A stretch of DNA of 64,000 nucleotides from Verrucomicrobiia bacterium (GTDB lineage Bacteria > Verrucomicrobiota > Verrucomicrobiia > Verrucomicrobiales > DEV007): positions 1-64,000 of the forward strand of contig JAUICH010000008.1 of the NCBI GenBank assembly GCA_030427505.1. The letters run 5' to 3'. Positions 51,484 through 60,243 of this stretch are shown one piece after another. The notes beneath the pieces were generated by a model. It made no database searches. It was not told where the DNA came from and saw only the letters and a list, made by a program, of their open reading frames with translations. Made by a program: the position numbers and the translations under genes. The number at the start of each line of letters is the position of its first letter. Within the stretch, counting starts at the first letter, position 1.

Positions 51484-52563
51484 ATGAGCGCTTTCGTCAA
51501 CGCCAAAGGGCGCGGAACCACGGACAATCCCGGAAACCGCTTCGAACGGCTGCATGTGGAAATAGATGACGGCAGCCTGGAAGAGATCGCGAGGGTGGAT
51601 GAGGATTTCGAGGAGGAAGTGCCCAAGACCGAGTTCTTTAGGGACGACGCTCAGTCCATCATCACCACGAACAAGAGTCCGGACCTTGGGTTTGACGCCA
51701 GTCTCAATCCCTACCGGGGCTGCGAGCATGGCTGCGCCTACTGCTATGCGCGGCCCTATCATGAGTACCTGGGGTTTCGCGCGGGGCTCGACTTCGAAAC
51801 CAAGATCATGGTGAAGGAAAATGCGCCTGAACTACTGGAACGGGAACTGGCCGCGCGCCGGTGGACACCGCAGAACCTGGCCTGCAGCGGAGTGACGGAC
51901 CCCTACCAGCCCGTGGAGCGCCGTCTGAGAATCACCCGGGGATGCCTGGAGGTGCTGGCGAAGTTCCGGAACCCCGTAGGCATTGTGACGAAGAGCGGCC
52001 TGGTGGAACGGGATGTGGATTTCCTTCAACAGTTGGCGGCATACGATGCAGCCGGGGTGATGTTGTCGGTGACTACGCTGAACACGGAGCTGGCCATGAA
52101 GATGGAGCCCCGGGCTTCCACCCCCGCGGCCCGGCTTCGGGCGTTGAAAACGCTTTCAAGCGCGGGCATTCCCTGTGGGGTCTCCGTGGCGCCGATCATT
52201 CCGGGGCTGAACGATCACGAGATTCCCGCCATCCTGGAAGCCGCCGCCGATCACGGCGCACAGTTCGCGGTTTATACGATGCTCCGGCTGCCCTATGCGG
52301 TGAAAGACGTTTTCACGGGCTGGCTGGACCGTCACTACGCCGGGCACAGGGGCAAGGTCTTGGGCCGGGTCGGGAAAGCGCGGGGAGGAAAGCTGAACGA
52401 AAGCGGATTTGGCAGCCGGATGAAAGGAGAGGGGCCTGTCGCGGAAGAGATCGAGAGGCTATTCGACGTCAGCGTTCGGAAGCACCGGCTGAACCGGAGC
52501 CGCATGGTTTTTTCCACGGCGGCGTTCCGCCGGTCTCAGCCGGGGCAGTTGGAGCTATTCTGA
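51484..52563 (+). CDS. Radical-SAM protein of the PA0069/spore-photoproduct-lyase-like family
   Basis: The 359-residue protein begins with the family opening KGRGTTDNPGNRFE, then the radical-SAM cluster motif CEHGCAYC inside NPYRGCEHGCAYCYARPYHE, followed by the barrel strands ACSGVTDPYQPVERRLRITRG, TKSGLVERDVDFL and VSVAPIIPGLND. The family (Rv2578c/PA0069) is related to SplB, which repairs the spore photoproduct in DNA; activity of this branch is not established. A LexA-type operator just upstream suggests SOS control and therefore a DNA-repair role. No strong Shine-Dalgarno is visible. Confidence 0.9.
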   Translation: MSAFVNAKGRGTTDNPGNRFERLHVEIDDGSLEEIARVDEDFEEEVPKTEFFRDDAQSIITTNKSPDLGFDASLNPYRGCEHGCAYCYARPYHEYLGFRAGLDFETKIMVKENAPELLERELAARRWTPQNLACSGVTDPYQPVERRLRITRGCLEVLAKFRNPVGIVTKSGLVERDVDFLQQLAAYDAAGVMLSVTTLNTELAMKMEPRASTPAARLRALKTLSSAGIPCGVSVAPIIPGLNDHEIPAILEAAADHGAQFAVYTMLRLPYAVKDVFTGWLDRHYAGHRGKVLGRVGKARGGKLNESGFGSRMKGEGPVAEEIERLFDVSVRKHRLNRSRMVFSTAAFRRSQPGQLELF

Positions 52564-52574
52564 AGGCGACGGAT

Positions 52575-53906
52575 TTACGCAGCCTGTTCCATTTTTCCCA
52601 TTTCCAGGAGGTTGTTCAGCACCTGGCCGCGGTCGAATTGGAGGGCGTACTCGCGCGCTTTGCGGTTGAGGGTGGCCTTCTCTTCCGTGCTCATTTTGGC
52701 GAGCTGGTTCAGGCAGCGGGTGAGGTCCTCCGCGTCGCCCGCTTCATGTTCCAGGCAGTAGCCGCCTGTCGCTTCCGGAATGCCACCCGTGCGGGTGGTC
52801 ACCACGGGGCCGAGGCCGCCGGCCAGCATTTTTTCCGCGACGGCGATGCCGAAGGTTTCGACGAACTCCGAGCGGGCCTTGCTGGGCAGCAGGTAGGAAT
52901 AGGCCGCGTGCATCAGGGGACCCTTTTCCTCGTCGCAGACGTCGGTCAGGAACCGGATATTGGCGTCTCCGCCCGCCAAGGCGCGCATGTCTTCCAAGGC
53001 CGGGCCGTTTCCGCAGATGAGGAGTTCCTTTTTCCCGTAGAGGTCACTCTTGCGGTAGGCGTTGATGAGATCGTCCACGCCTTTGGCCGCCGCCACGCGA
53101 GAGAGGAACATCAGGTAGCCGCCTTTGTCCAACTGTCTTTCACGAAGCACCTCCGCCACACGTCCGGTCTCTTGATCGAGCGATACATACCCGGAGGTAT
53201 CAATGGCTGGGTAGCTGATGCGCACCCGCGTTTCGATGCGGCCGGTAAAGTTGGTGTCGAGCGCCTGGTCCACCTTGCGGGCGGAGTCCAGGATCATGTC
53301 TTTGGTGAATTGGCTGACGGCCACCGGCAGTTCGTGATCCAGGTAGGTGGAAAGAACCATCTGGGCGGCGCCGTAGCGGCCTTCGTTCACGGCGTTGTTC
53401 ACCACGTTCGTGATATCCGAGCCGACGGCTTCGGCCACGGTCAGGATGTCCGGCTGGGTGCCGGTGCCGTCGAAGCTGCGCACGGCGTTCATGACCATCT
53501 GGCCGTGGGGCACCAGATACAGGTCCATCACCAAGGTGCGTCCGGGTTGATTGTAGAGTAGGTCAATGATGTGACCCCCAATCCCGAGACCGAGACGGCC
53601 ATCCAGGACCTTGTAATTGCCCACCGGTTCCGGGCGGGCAACGGTGATGCCCTCTGAATAGGGATCGATGGTCTCGATTGGCTTCAGCGGCAGGCCGCTG
53701 CTCTTGAGCGTGTCGAGCGGATAGGTGACGATGTGAACGTTTTCGATGCCGCGCTCCAGGGCGGCTTCGGCGAGGTTCCGGGCTTCGGTGCTATGGCCGC
53801 AAATAATGGGATCGGCCCGGACCACAATGATCATGTTCCGGAAGCGGCCGTCCGCGGGCATCAGGGCTTCGCCCGGCTGATAAGTCGGGAAGAGGAGTTC
53901 TCTCAT
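52575..53906 (-). CDS. Glycosyltransferase family 4-like protein
   Basis: This 443-residue protein has two Rossmann-like halves. The C-terminal half is typical of GT-B family 4 enzymes: GGYLMFLSRVAAAKGVDDLI, ELLICGNGPALEDM, PSKARSEFVETFGIAVAEK with the nucleotide-sugar-binding glutamates, and TRTGGIPEATGG. The N-terminal half opens RNMIIVVRADPIICGHSTEARNL. Donor and acceptor sugars are unknown. It stands alone, stop to stop with the radical-SAM gene (11 bases). Confidence 0.85.
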   Translation of the reverse strand: MRELLFPTYQPGEALMPADGRFRNMIIVVRADPIICGHSTEARNLAEAALERGIENVHIVTYPLDTLKSSGLPLKPIETIDPYSEGITVARPEPVGNYKVLDGRLGLGIGGHIIDLLYNQPGRTLVMDLYLVPHGQMVMNAVRSFDGTGTQPDILTVAEAVGSDITNVVNNAVNEGRYGAAQMVLSTYLDHELPVAVSQFTKDMILDSARKVDQALDTNFTGRIETRVRISYPAIDTSGYVSLDQETGRVAEVLRERQLDKGGYLMFLSRVAAAKGVDDLINAYRKSDLYGKKELLICGNGPALEDMRALAGGDANIRFLTDVCDEEKGPLMHAAYSYLLPSKARSEFVETFGIAVAEKMLAGGLGPVVTTRTGGIPEATGGYCLEHEAGDAEDLTRCLNQLAKMSTEEKATLNRKAREYALQFDRGQVLNNLLEMGKMEQAA

Positions 53907-54342
53907 GACGTGGCGCGTGTAGAAGGTGTTGAGAGGTGTGGGTGGCTTGCATCGGGTACCGCAGGATCGCGGTGGATATGGTTGGTATAACGGTTAAAAA
54001 GCTATATGAGTGCCAATCGAGGCGCGAAAGTGCCGGGGAGTTTGTGAAAACACCGTTGAATTTCTCGGAATTCGTTCGGATACCGATGCTTTTCGGAGAA
54101 CCGGAAGTGCTGGAAAGCCTGAAAAAAGGGAAATCTTGGAGTATTCCTCGGCTGAAAACCGTTCGCGGTAGACGGGTGAGACACCAGTCTTTGGCGAAAT
54201 GGCAGAGAGATTTGCTCCAGATTTCGTCATTCGTTTGTCGGCCTCCTCGTCCGGATTCCGGCTTTCGGGAGAAGCCGTGTCCGTGGGTCAGCAGGTCGCG
54301 TGCCGGGAAAAACGAATGAAACCCGGCGGGGTCCGGTTTGGA
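53907..54342. other. Gene-poor interval upstream of the glycosyltransferase gene
   Basis: This 436-base stretch is less GC-rich than its surroundings. Two overlapping open frames (127 codons on plus, 78 on minus) look random: no signal, motif, ribosome site or balanced codon use. It probably carries the promoter of the glycosyltransferase gene. I see no repeat or RNA gene in it. Confidence 0.45.
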
Positions 54343-54891
54343 CTACCTCAGGATACGGGGGACCCGCTTGGGGCTGTAGACCTCGTCCGGCTGAAAGAGA
54401 AACCCGGGACGGGGGTTGATGAGTTCGTAGCTTTTCAAGACGAACTCCGGCAACACGAGATTGGAATTGGGGTCGTAAACTTCATCCCCGGAGAAGTAAC
54501 CCCAGAGCCGGTATTCGTAGTTGTGGTCGTAGCCGTGTCGGGGGCCGCTTTCAGGCGCCTCAGGCAGACGGTCGGGGGTGAGCTTGTAGCTCTCGTTGAT
54601 GATTGTGAGCTTCGACTGGTCCCACGGTTGGCGGGGCCTGCGCAAGTAGCCCCAGAAGCGGGTCCGGTCGATAAAGTAGCGGCGCCCGATCCAGTAGTCC
54701 CCCGGCGGTTCCATGGCGATCTGTGCGGCGCGTTGCTCCACGCGTGGGTCCACCCCGGCGCATTGGGTCAGGAGGGCGCAGGCGCAAGCCAAGAGGAACA
54801 CTGCCCCCAATCGGCGCAAGGAGCCGCTGATGAAGAGGCGGTTGAAGCTGAAGGGGGAAAATAGACCGTGGAAAGAGCGGGTGAGGGGCAT
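54343..54891 (-). CDS. Lipoprotein of unknown function
   Basis: ATG at 54891 gives 182 residues. A long basic N-terminus precedes a hydrophobic core and the lipobox LLTQC, so the mature protein begins at that cysteine (about residue 44) and is lipid-anchored. The rest is rich in tyrosine, arginine and proline (YWIGRRYFIDRTRFWGYLR) with no recognised domain. A later start nearer the lipobox is possible. The gene lies 77 bases downstream of a DUF1501 gene on the same strand but looks unrelated. Confidence 0.65.
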   Translation of the reverse strand: MPLTRSFHGLFSPFSFNRLFISGSLRRLGAVFLLACACALLTQCAGVDPRVEQRAAQIAMEPPGDYWIGRRYFIDRTRFWGYLRRPRQPWDQSKLTIINESYKLTPDRLPEAPESGPRHGYDHNYEYRLWGYFSGDEVYDPNSNLVLPEFVLKSYELINPRPGFLFQPDEVYSPKRVPRILR

Positions 54892-54968
54892 GGCGAACGG
54901 CAAACTATGGCACAAAAGCCGCCCAGTGTCTCCGGTCGGGACAAATCTCTCTTTTCTCGGCCCGAACT

Positions 54969-56402
54969 TTACACCAGGACGTCCCTGACTACGGAACCGT
55001 GCACATCCGTCAGCCGGAAGTCCCGGCCCGCGTAGCGGTAGGTCAGGCGTTCGTGGTTCAGGCCCAACTGGTGGAGAATGGTGGCGTGCAGGTCGTGCAT
55101 GTGGACTTTGTCCTTCACGGCCCGCTGGCCGATTTCGTCTGTCTCGCCATAGGCCAGGCCGGGCCGGAAGCCGCCGCCAGCCACCCACACGGTGAAGCCC
55201 AGGGGGTTGTGGTCGCGCCCGTCTTTGCCTTGGGAGTAAGGGGTCCGGCCAAATTCGCCGCCCCACCAGACGATGGTGTCTTCCAGCAGGCCGCGAGCTT
55301 TCAGGTCCGTCAGCAGGCCGGAAATGGGCTGGTCCACCGCCGCGGCGTGGGTTTCGTGTTCCTTCAGGCGGCTGTGCTGGTCCCACATGGGAGTGGCCTT
55401 GTTGTCGGAGTAGTTGACCTGGATGTAGCGCACTCCAGACTCCGCCAGCCGGCGGGCCAGCAGGCACTGGCGCCCGAAACTGTCCGTGGGTGTTTGGCCG
55501 ATGCCATACATTTTCTGGGTGGCGGCGGATTCCCGCGAGATGTCCGTCACCTCCGGAGCCTCGGCCTGCATGCGGAAGGCCAGTTCGAAGGAGTTGATTA
55601 CCGATTCCAGGTCGCTGTCTTCACGGGCGGCCCGGGCGTCGATTTGCTGGCGGTTAAGCCCCTGCAGCAGGGAGAATTGTTTTTCTTGTTGTCCGGGGCT
55701 GAGATGGGCATTGGTGAGGTGCTCGAAATTCGCTTCCTCGGCCGGGACGCCCACGCGGCCGATGGCGGTTCCCTGGAAATCGGCGGGGAGGAAGGCGTTG
55801 CCGTAGTTTCGTGGGCCGCCCTTGGTGGCCGGGGGATTGATGGTGACAAAGCCGGGCAGGCTCTGGTTTTCCGTGCCCAGCCCATAGAGCACCCACGCCC
55901 CCATGGAGGGACGGATGAGATTGGTGGCGCCGGTGTGGAGAAACAGCGTGCTGGGTCCGTGGGCGACGCCTTCGGTGTGCATGCCGTGGAGGAAACAGAG
56001 ATCGTCGACATGCCGGGCCATGTGGGGGAAGAGGCTGCTGACCGGCTGACCGCATTCGCCATACTGGCGGAACTCCCAGGGCGAGGCGTAGAGTTTTACC
56101 TTGTCCACCTGGCCGGTGCGGGCGACGAACAGGTCCACCTCCTTGTCGTGGTCGCGAGTCAGGCGTTCCTTCGGCGTAAAAGTATCCACTTGGCTGGGGC
56201 CGCCCTGCATCCAGAGAAAGATGACGCGCTTGGCCCGGGCGGGATGGTGTGGCTGGCGGGGCGCCAGGGGGTTGGCGGCGTGGGCGGTTTCGCCCAACAG
56301 ACCCGCCAAAGCCAGGGAACCAAAGCCGCAGGCGGAAGTCTTCAGGAGCCGGCGCCGGCTGACGTTTCCGGAGCGGTTGGGATGAAGTCCGTGGAAGATC
56401 AT
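54969..56402 (-). CDS. Tat-exported DUF1501 protein
   Basis: ATG at 56402 gives 477 residues with a twin-arginine signal (NVSRRRLLKTSACGFGSLAL). DUF1501 belongs to the alkaline phosphatase/sulfatase-like superfamily: VIFLWMQGGPSQVDTF, EYLMH-like [33 protein letters not shown] and RDHNPLGFTVWVAGGG, then [12 protein letters not shown]. Role unknown; such proteins are always paired with DUF1553/PSD1 genes. Here the DUF1553 gene ends 34 bases upstream. The start region carries the 16-base leader also found before the second DUF1501 gene. Confidence 0.92.
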   Translation of the reverse strand: MIFHGLHPNRSGNVSRRRLLKTSACGFGSLALAGLLGETAHAANPLAPRQPHHPARAKRVIFLWMQGGPSQVDTFTPKERLTRDHDKEVDLFVARTGQVDKVKLYASPWEFRQYGECGQPVSSLFPHMARHVDDLCFLHGMHTEGVAHGPSTLFLHTGATNLIRPSMGAWVLYGLGTENQSLPGFVTINPPATKGGPRNYGNAFLPADFQGTAIGRVGVPAEEANFEHLTNAHLSPGQQEKQFSLLQGLNRQQIDARAAREDSDLESVINSFELAFRMQAEAPEVTDISRESAATQKMYGIGQTPTDSFGRQCLLARRLAESGVRYIQVNYSDNKATPMWDQHSRLKEHETHAAAVDQPISGLLTDLKARGLLEDTIVWWGGEFGRTPYSQGKDGRDHNPLGFTVWVAGGGFRPGLAYGETDEIGQRAVKDKVHMHDLHATILHQLGLNHERLTYRYAGRDFRLTDVHGSVVRDVLV

Positions 56403-56415
56403 AACATTCGGGGTA
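56400..56415 (-). promoter_or_regulatory. Conserved leader at DUF1501 start (copy 1)
   Basis: On the minus strand TACCCCGAATGTTATG precedes and includes the start codon. The same 16 bases occur at 63433-63448 before the other DUF1501 gene. There is no Shine-Dalgarno in either. It may be a translation-initiation or pairing element. Confidence 0.5.
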
Positions 56416-56436
56416 GCGGCAAATTGGCGGACTGGG

Positions 56437-58866
56437 TTAGTCGAGGTAGCGGAAGTCGATGGAGCCGAATAGGGCCTGCTGAAGCGCGGTCCAGGCGTCC
56501 GGTTCGGAGGCTTCACTGCTTTCTGGGAAGTCTTGAATAAAGCTATAAGCCAGGCGAGCTTCGCCGGGTAGTGGCGGGCGGCCCAGGGTGCGCTCGAACA
56601 TCTGGCGAATGCGGGCCTCGTCGTCGGGATTGGATTCCACGGAGGGCTCCGTTTGCGCGGCGGCCCGCTGGGCCTGCTCGAACACGAAGTCACTGTTCAT
56701 GAGGTAGAGCGCCTGGGTGGGAATGGTGGAAACCGGGCGTTGTCCGGCCACAATGTTGGGGTTGGCGAAGTCGAACACCTCGAACAGATCGTCTAGGTTG
56801 TTGCGGAACACGGGCAGGTAAACGCTCCGGCCCCGGAAAGAGAAATCGTAGTCGAACTCCGAACCCAGCTCCTTAGGAAGGGTGGGGCCGCCCTTGATGG
56901 GTTTGAGGGAGTCCGCCAGCAGGAGCATGGAATCGCGCAGGGCTTCCGCTTCCAGGCGGCGGCGGTTTTGGTGGGAGAGCAGGAAGTTTTCGGGATCGGT
57001 CTCCACGGCGTCTTCAGCAGGCTGGCTTTGCCGCTGGTAGGTCTCCGAAAGCATGATGGTCCGAACCAGGGACTTCACCGACCAACCGCCCTCGACGAAA
57101 TGGGTGGCCAGCCAGTCCAGCAACTCGGGGTGGGTGGGGGTGTCGCCCATGGCGCCGAAGTTGTCCACGGAGCGCACCAGTCCATGTCCAAAGAGATGAG
57201 CCCAAATACGGTTCGCGACGACGCGAGAGGTCAGCGGGTTTTCCGCCGAGGCGATCCAGTTGGCCAGTTCCAGGCGGCCGCTCTGGTTTTCCGGCATGTC
57301 CGGCAGGGGGGTGCCGGGAGGAAGAGTCACGCGCAGGACGCTGCGCGGCACGGCTTCGCCCAGGTTGTGAACGTCTCCCCGGACCGCGATGTGGTAGCCA
57401 GTGGCCGGACCGGGCCGTTCTTCCACGCCCATGGCGCTTTCGTAGACTGGGGAACCTTTTTGCACGGCCAGGGAAATGATTTTTCCGCCGACAGACTTGC
57501 GGTCCTGGTCGTTGGTCTTCGTGGAAAACTCTTCCCTCAACTGAGCGATCTTCGACTCAAATTCGGCTTGGGCGGTTTTCTCTTCGGGCGTTAACTCCCG
57601 GCTGTCTTCCAGGGGGAGAGAGACGTGAATCCAGGAGGAGACGTTCCCATACTCCAGGACGCGGACGTTTCGCAGGATGGCGGCCAGACCGTAGTAGTCT
57701 TCCGAGGCAATGGGGTCGAAGGGGTGGTCGTGGCAGCGCGCGCAGCCTATGGTCATGCCCATGAAGGCCCGGCCCAGGGTGTCGAGCTGTTCGTCCACGA
57801 CCTCCATGCGCAGCATCTCTTTGTCTTGGAGTTCGTAGTTCGTGGGGCCCAGAGACAGGAAACCCGTGGCGATCAGGTTCTCCCGGCGGTCCGTGGGATC
57901 TTTCGCGGGGATCAGGTCGCCGGCGAGGTGTTCGCGGATTAGTTCGTCGAAAGGCTTGTCGTTCGCGAAGGCTTCGATCACGTAGTCGCGGAAGCGCCAG
58001 GCTTCGGGCATGATGAGGGCGCGGCCGCCGCCGGAGCTTTCCGCGAAACGCACCACGTCCAGCCAGTGACGGCCCCAGCGTTCGCCAAAGGCGCGGGTCC
58101 GCAGGAGTTCGTCGACTACCTTTTCGAAGGCCTTGGGTGAGGGGTCGGCCAGAAAGCGGCGAATGTCTTCCGGCCGGGGCGGCAGGCCCGTCAGGTCAAA
58201 GTAGGCGCGGCGGAGCAGGGTGCGCTTGTCTGTCAGCGGCGCCGGTTCCAGGCTGTTTTCCTGCAATGTAAGCCCAATCAGGTGATCAATGGCGGCGCTG
58301 CCGTTTTTTACCGATGAGGGCAGAGCCGGAGACGCTTTTGGCTGGAAGCTCCAGAACTGTCGCCCGGCCTCATAGTTCACGGAACGCTGGCGTTGAGGCG
58401 CATTGGAGGTCAAAGAGGAGTCCGCTTCGCGGGGATCGGGCGCGCCCATGGCGATCCATTTCCGGAAATCCTCCACGACGTGGGCCGGAAGCCTTTCTTT
58501 GGGCGGCATTTCCAAGTCCGGATTTTCGTAGGCGATGGCTTTCAGCAAGAGGCTTTTTTCCGGGTGGCCGCTTTCCAAGGCCGGGCCGCTGTCCCCTCCG
58601 GACTGCACGGCTTCCCGGTTGTCCAGGAGCAGGCCGCCTTTGCTCTTGCCCGCTTCGGCGGAATGGCATTCGTAGCATTTCTCCGCCAGCACGGGCCGGA
58701 TCTTCGTTTCGAAAAACGCGATGCCGGCTTCGTCTTTTTCCGTTGCGTTCAAGACCCCGCCACCGCTCTCAATCTCCAAGAGCAGAGAAACGGCGCTAGT
58801 GGTCAGAACGAATCGGAAGAGCTGAGAAGCAGCGGATTTCGGGGATATTCCAGCGGCAGAACCCAT
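56437..58866 (-). CDS. PSD1/DUF1549/DUF1553 protein with planctomycete-type cytochrome c motif
   Basis: The 809-residue protein has an N-terminal signal/membrane segment (about 18-31), a PSCyt1 cytochrome-like region with one CYECH haem site (64-68) in IRPVLAEKCYECHSAEAG, then DUF1549 (about 170-380; LRRAYFDLTGLPP, WGRHWLDVVRFAES) and DUF1553 (about 500-780; TSRVVANRIWAHLFGHGLVR, RSVYLPVFRNNL, QALYLMNSDFV). Found throughout Planctomycetota and Verrucomicrobiota, often in sulfated-polysaccharide loci; the function is unproven. It forms a two-gene operon with the DUF1501 gene. Confidence 0.92.
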   Translation of the reverse strand: MGSAAGISPKSAASQLFRFVLTTSAVSLLLEIESGGGVLNATEKDEAGIAFFETKIRPVLAEKCYECHSAEAGKSKGGLLLDNREAVQSGGDSGPALESGHPEKSLLLKAIAYENPDLEMPPKERLPAHVVEDFRKWIAMGAPDPREADSSLTSNAPQRQRSVNYEAGRQFWSFQPKASPALPSSVKNGSAAIDHLIGLTLQENSLEPAPLTDKRTLLRRAYFDLTGLPPRPEDIRRFLADPSPKAFEKVVDELLRTRAFGERWGRHWLDVVRFAESSGGGRALIMPEAWRFRDYVIEAFANDKPFDELIREHLAGDLIPAKDPTDRRENLIATGFLSLGPTNYELQDKEMLRMEVVDEQLDTLGRAFMGMTIGCARCHDHPFDPIASEDYYGLAAILRNVRVLEYGNVSSWIHVSLPLEDSRELTPEEKTAQAEFESKIAQLREEFSTKTNDQDRKSVGGKIISLAVQKGSPVYESAMGVEERPGPATGYHIAVRGDVHNLGEAVPRSVLRVTLPPGTPLPDMPENQSGRLELANWIASAENPLTSRVVANRIWAHLFGHGLVRSVDNFGAMGDTPTHPELLDWLATHFVEGGWSVKSLVRTIMLSETYQRQSQPAEDAVETDPENFLLSHQNRRRLEAEALRDSMLLLADSLKPIKGGPTLPKELGSEFDYDFSFRGRSVYLPVFRNNLDDLFEVFDFANPNIVAGQRPVSTIPTQALYLMNSDFVFEQAQRAAAQTEPSVESNPDDEARIRQMFERTLGRPPLPGEARLAYSFIQDFPESSEASEPDAWTALQQALFGSIDFRYLD

Positions 58867-58945
58867 ATGGCGGTTCGGTAAACAGCAACTTTTACCAGAT
58901 TTGGGCCTCCCGAGGCCAGCCTAAGGACGCCCAATCTAGAAAAGG

Positions 58946-60093
58946 TTAGTCCGCCGCCAATACCGCCTGTTCATTTTCCATTTTCTCATCCGGGAAAAGG
59001 GCCGGAGAGGCGAGGACGGGTTCTTCTGCGGAATCCGAATCAGCCGAAGCCGAATTTGGTGAGGGCTGTTTATTCGCGAGGGCTTTCCAGTAGAATTCGA
59101 TCATTTCCTGGTAAAGTTCGTCGTTACCCTTCGCCAATACGTTGAAGTGCGTGCCGCCCAGCACGGGGCGCCAGACTTTTTCCGGGCCGGGAAGGGCGTC
59201 GAAGATCTCGCGGCCATGATGGGGCCGGATAAAAGTGTCGTCCTCTCCGTGCACCACCATTACGGGCGTGTGAATATTCGCGGCGTCCTGAGCGGGCGCG
59301 ATGGACCAGGGGTCGAAGCCCGCCCGCCAGCCGGAGTACCACAGTACCGGGGTCCGGAGCAGGGGAGTGTAGGCTGGGAGGCGGTTCTGGCCGTTTTCAT
59401 CGATCAGGCCCGCGAGACTGGCAAAGGGGGAAGTGACCACAGCCGCGCGAAGGCGGGTTTCTTTGGTTAGCGCCTGCAAGGCGACTGCCGATCCCAAGGA
59501 GTTTCCGAAGAGCGTAAATTCGCCCAGCTCATTCCGGCCAAAGAGACGCTCCGCCTCGTCAATAATACGGGTCAGGTCGTCCGTTTCCTTTGCGCCGTAA
59601 GTTGAGAATTTACCGCCGCTCGTTCCGTGTGCCCTGGCGTCGTAAGTGATGCAGTAGAACCCGCCCGCCACGAAGCGTTCCGCGATGGGCAGGGCGTGTT
59701 CCTTGATGCCGTCTTTCCCGTGCAGCATGACGACCGTTCCCGGCGCGCCACCCGCCGCACCGGTAGGGGTGGGCAGCGGCACGATACCGGTCTTCAACAA
59801 ACGTTCCCGCATCCGCCGCGTCTTGGTGGCCGTGCCCGGTTGCGTGGAGGGGCGGAAAAGGGTTCGATGTCCAGGCCGTAGGTTTCAGGATGCGCCAGCG
59901 CTTCGAGATTCCAGTCCTCCAAAGGCGAGCGTTTCGGCACTAGCAGCTTGTTTGAAGCCACATGGATGAGAACCGCCAAGCTTACCACGGCCAGAAGAAA
60001 AAGGACGGACACGGAAACCAACAAAGCGCGGAACACGCGCCAGACAAGCGGGGGCTTTCGCCGGGTGTTGCGAGGGCCGGATTTCTTTCCCAT
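58946..60093 (-). pseudogene. Membrane-anchored alpha/beta hydrolase split by a frameshift
   Basis: One gene seems split into two overlapping frames. The first (from ATG 60093) encodes a membrane helix (about 20-42) and an extension ending NLEALAHPETYGLDIEPFSAP; the second continues PSTQPGTATKTRRMRERLL and holds the hydrolase: VVMLHGKDGIKEHALPIAERF, the nucleophile GNSLGS, HGEDDTF and GGTHFNV. Adding one base to the run of four C (minus strand; 59849-59852 on plus) restores a protein of about 380 residues. Either a true frameshift or a homopolymer base-call error; if the second frame is expressed alone from ATG 59812 it would be a soluble enzyme. Confidence 0.7.
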
Positions 60094-60243
60094 GCGGTCC
60101 ACTACGGGTGGCCGACAAGGAATCTTTCAAACCCCGGAATCCAGGCTGAAGACACCTTGCGTTTCTTTTTGAGAGACGGAGTTCAATTGGCTGGCGCCGG
60201 TCCCAGGGATTGCGGTAGATACTGCGGCAAGCTTTTGCTGACC

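Noticed and set aside
53936-54319. A 127-codon plus-strand frame in the gene-poor interval
   Set aside because: No ribosome site, motif or coding bias; the end overlaps the lipoprotein gene region by chance reading.
54199-54864. A 221-codon plus-strand frame opposite the lipoprotein gene
   Set aside because: The minus-strand gene has a signal sequence and lipobox; the plus frame has neither motif nor start context.
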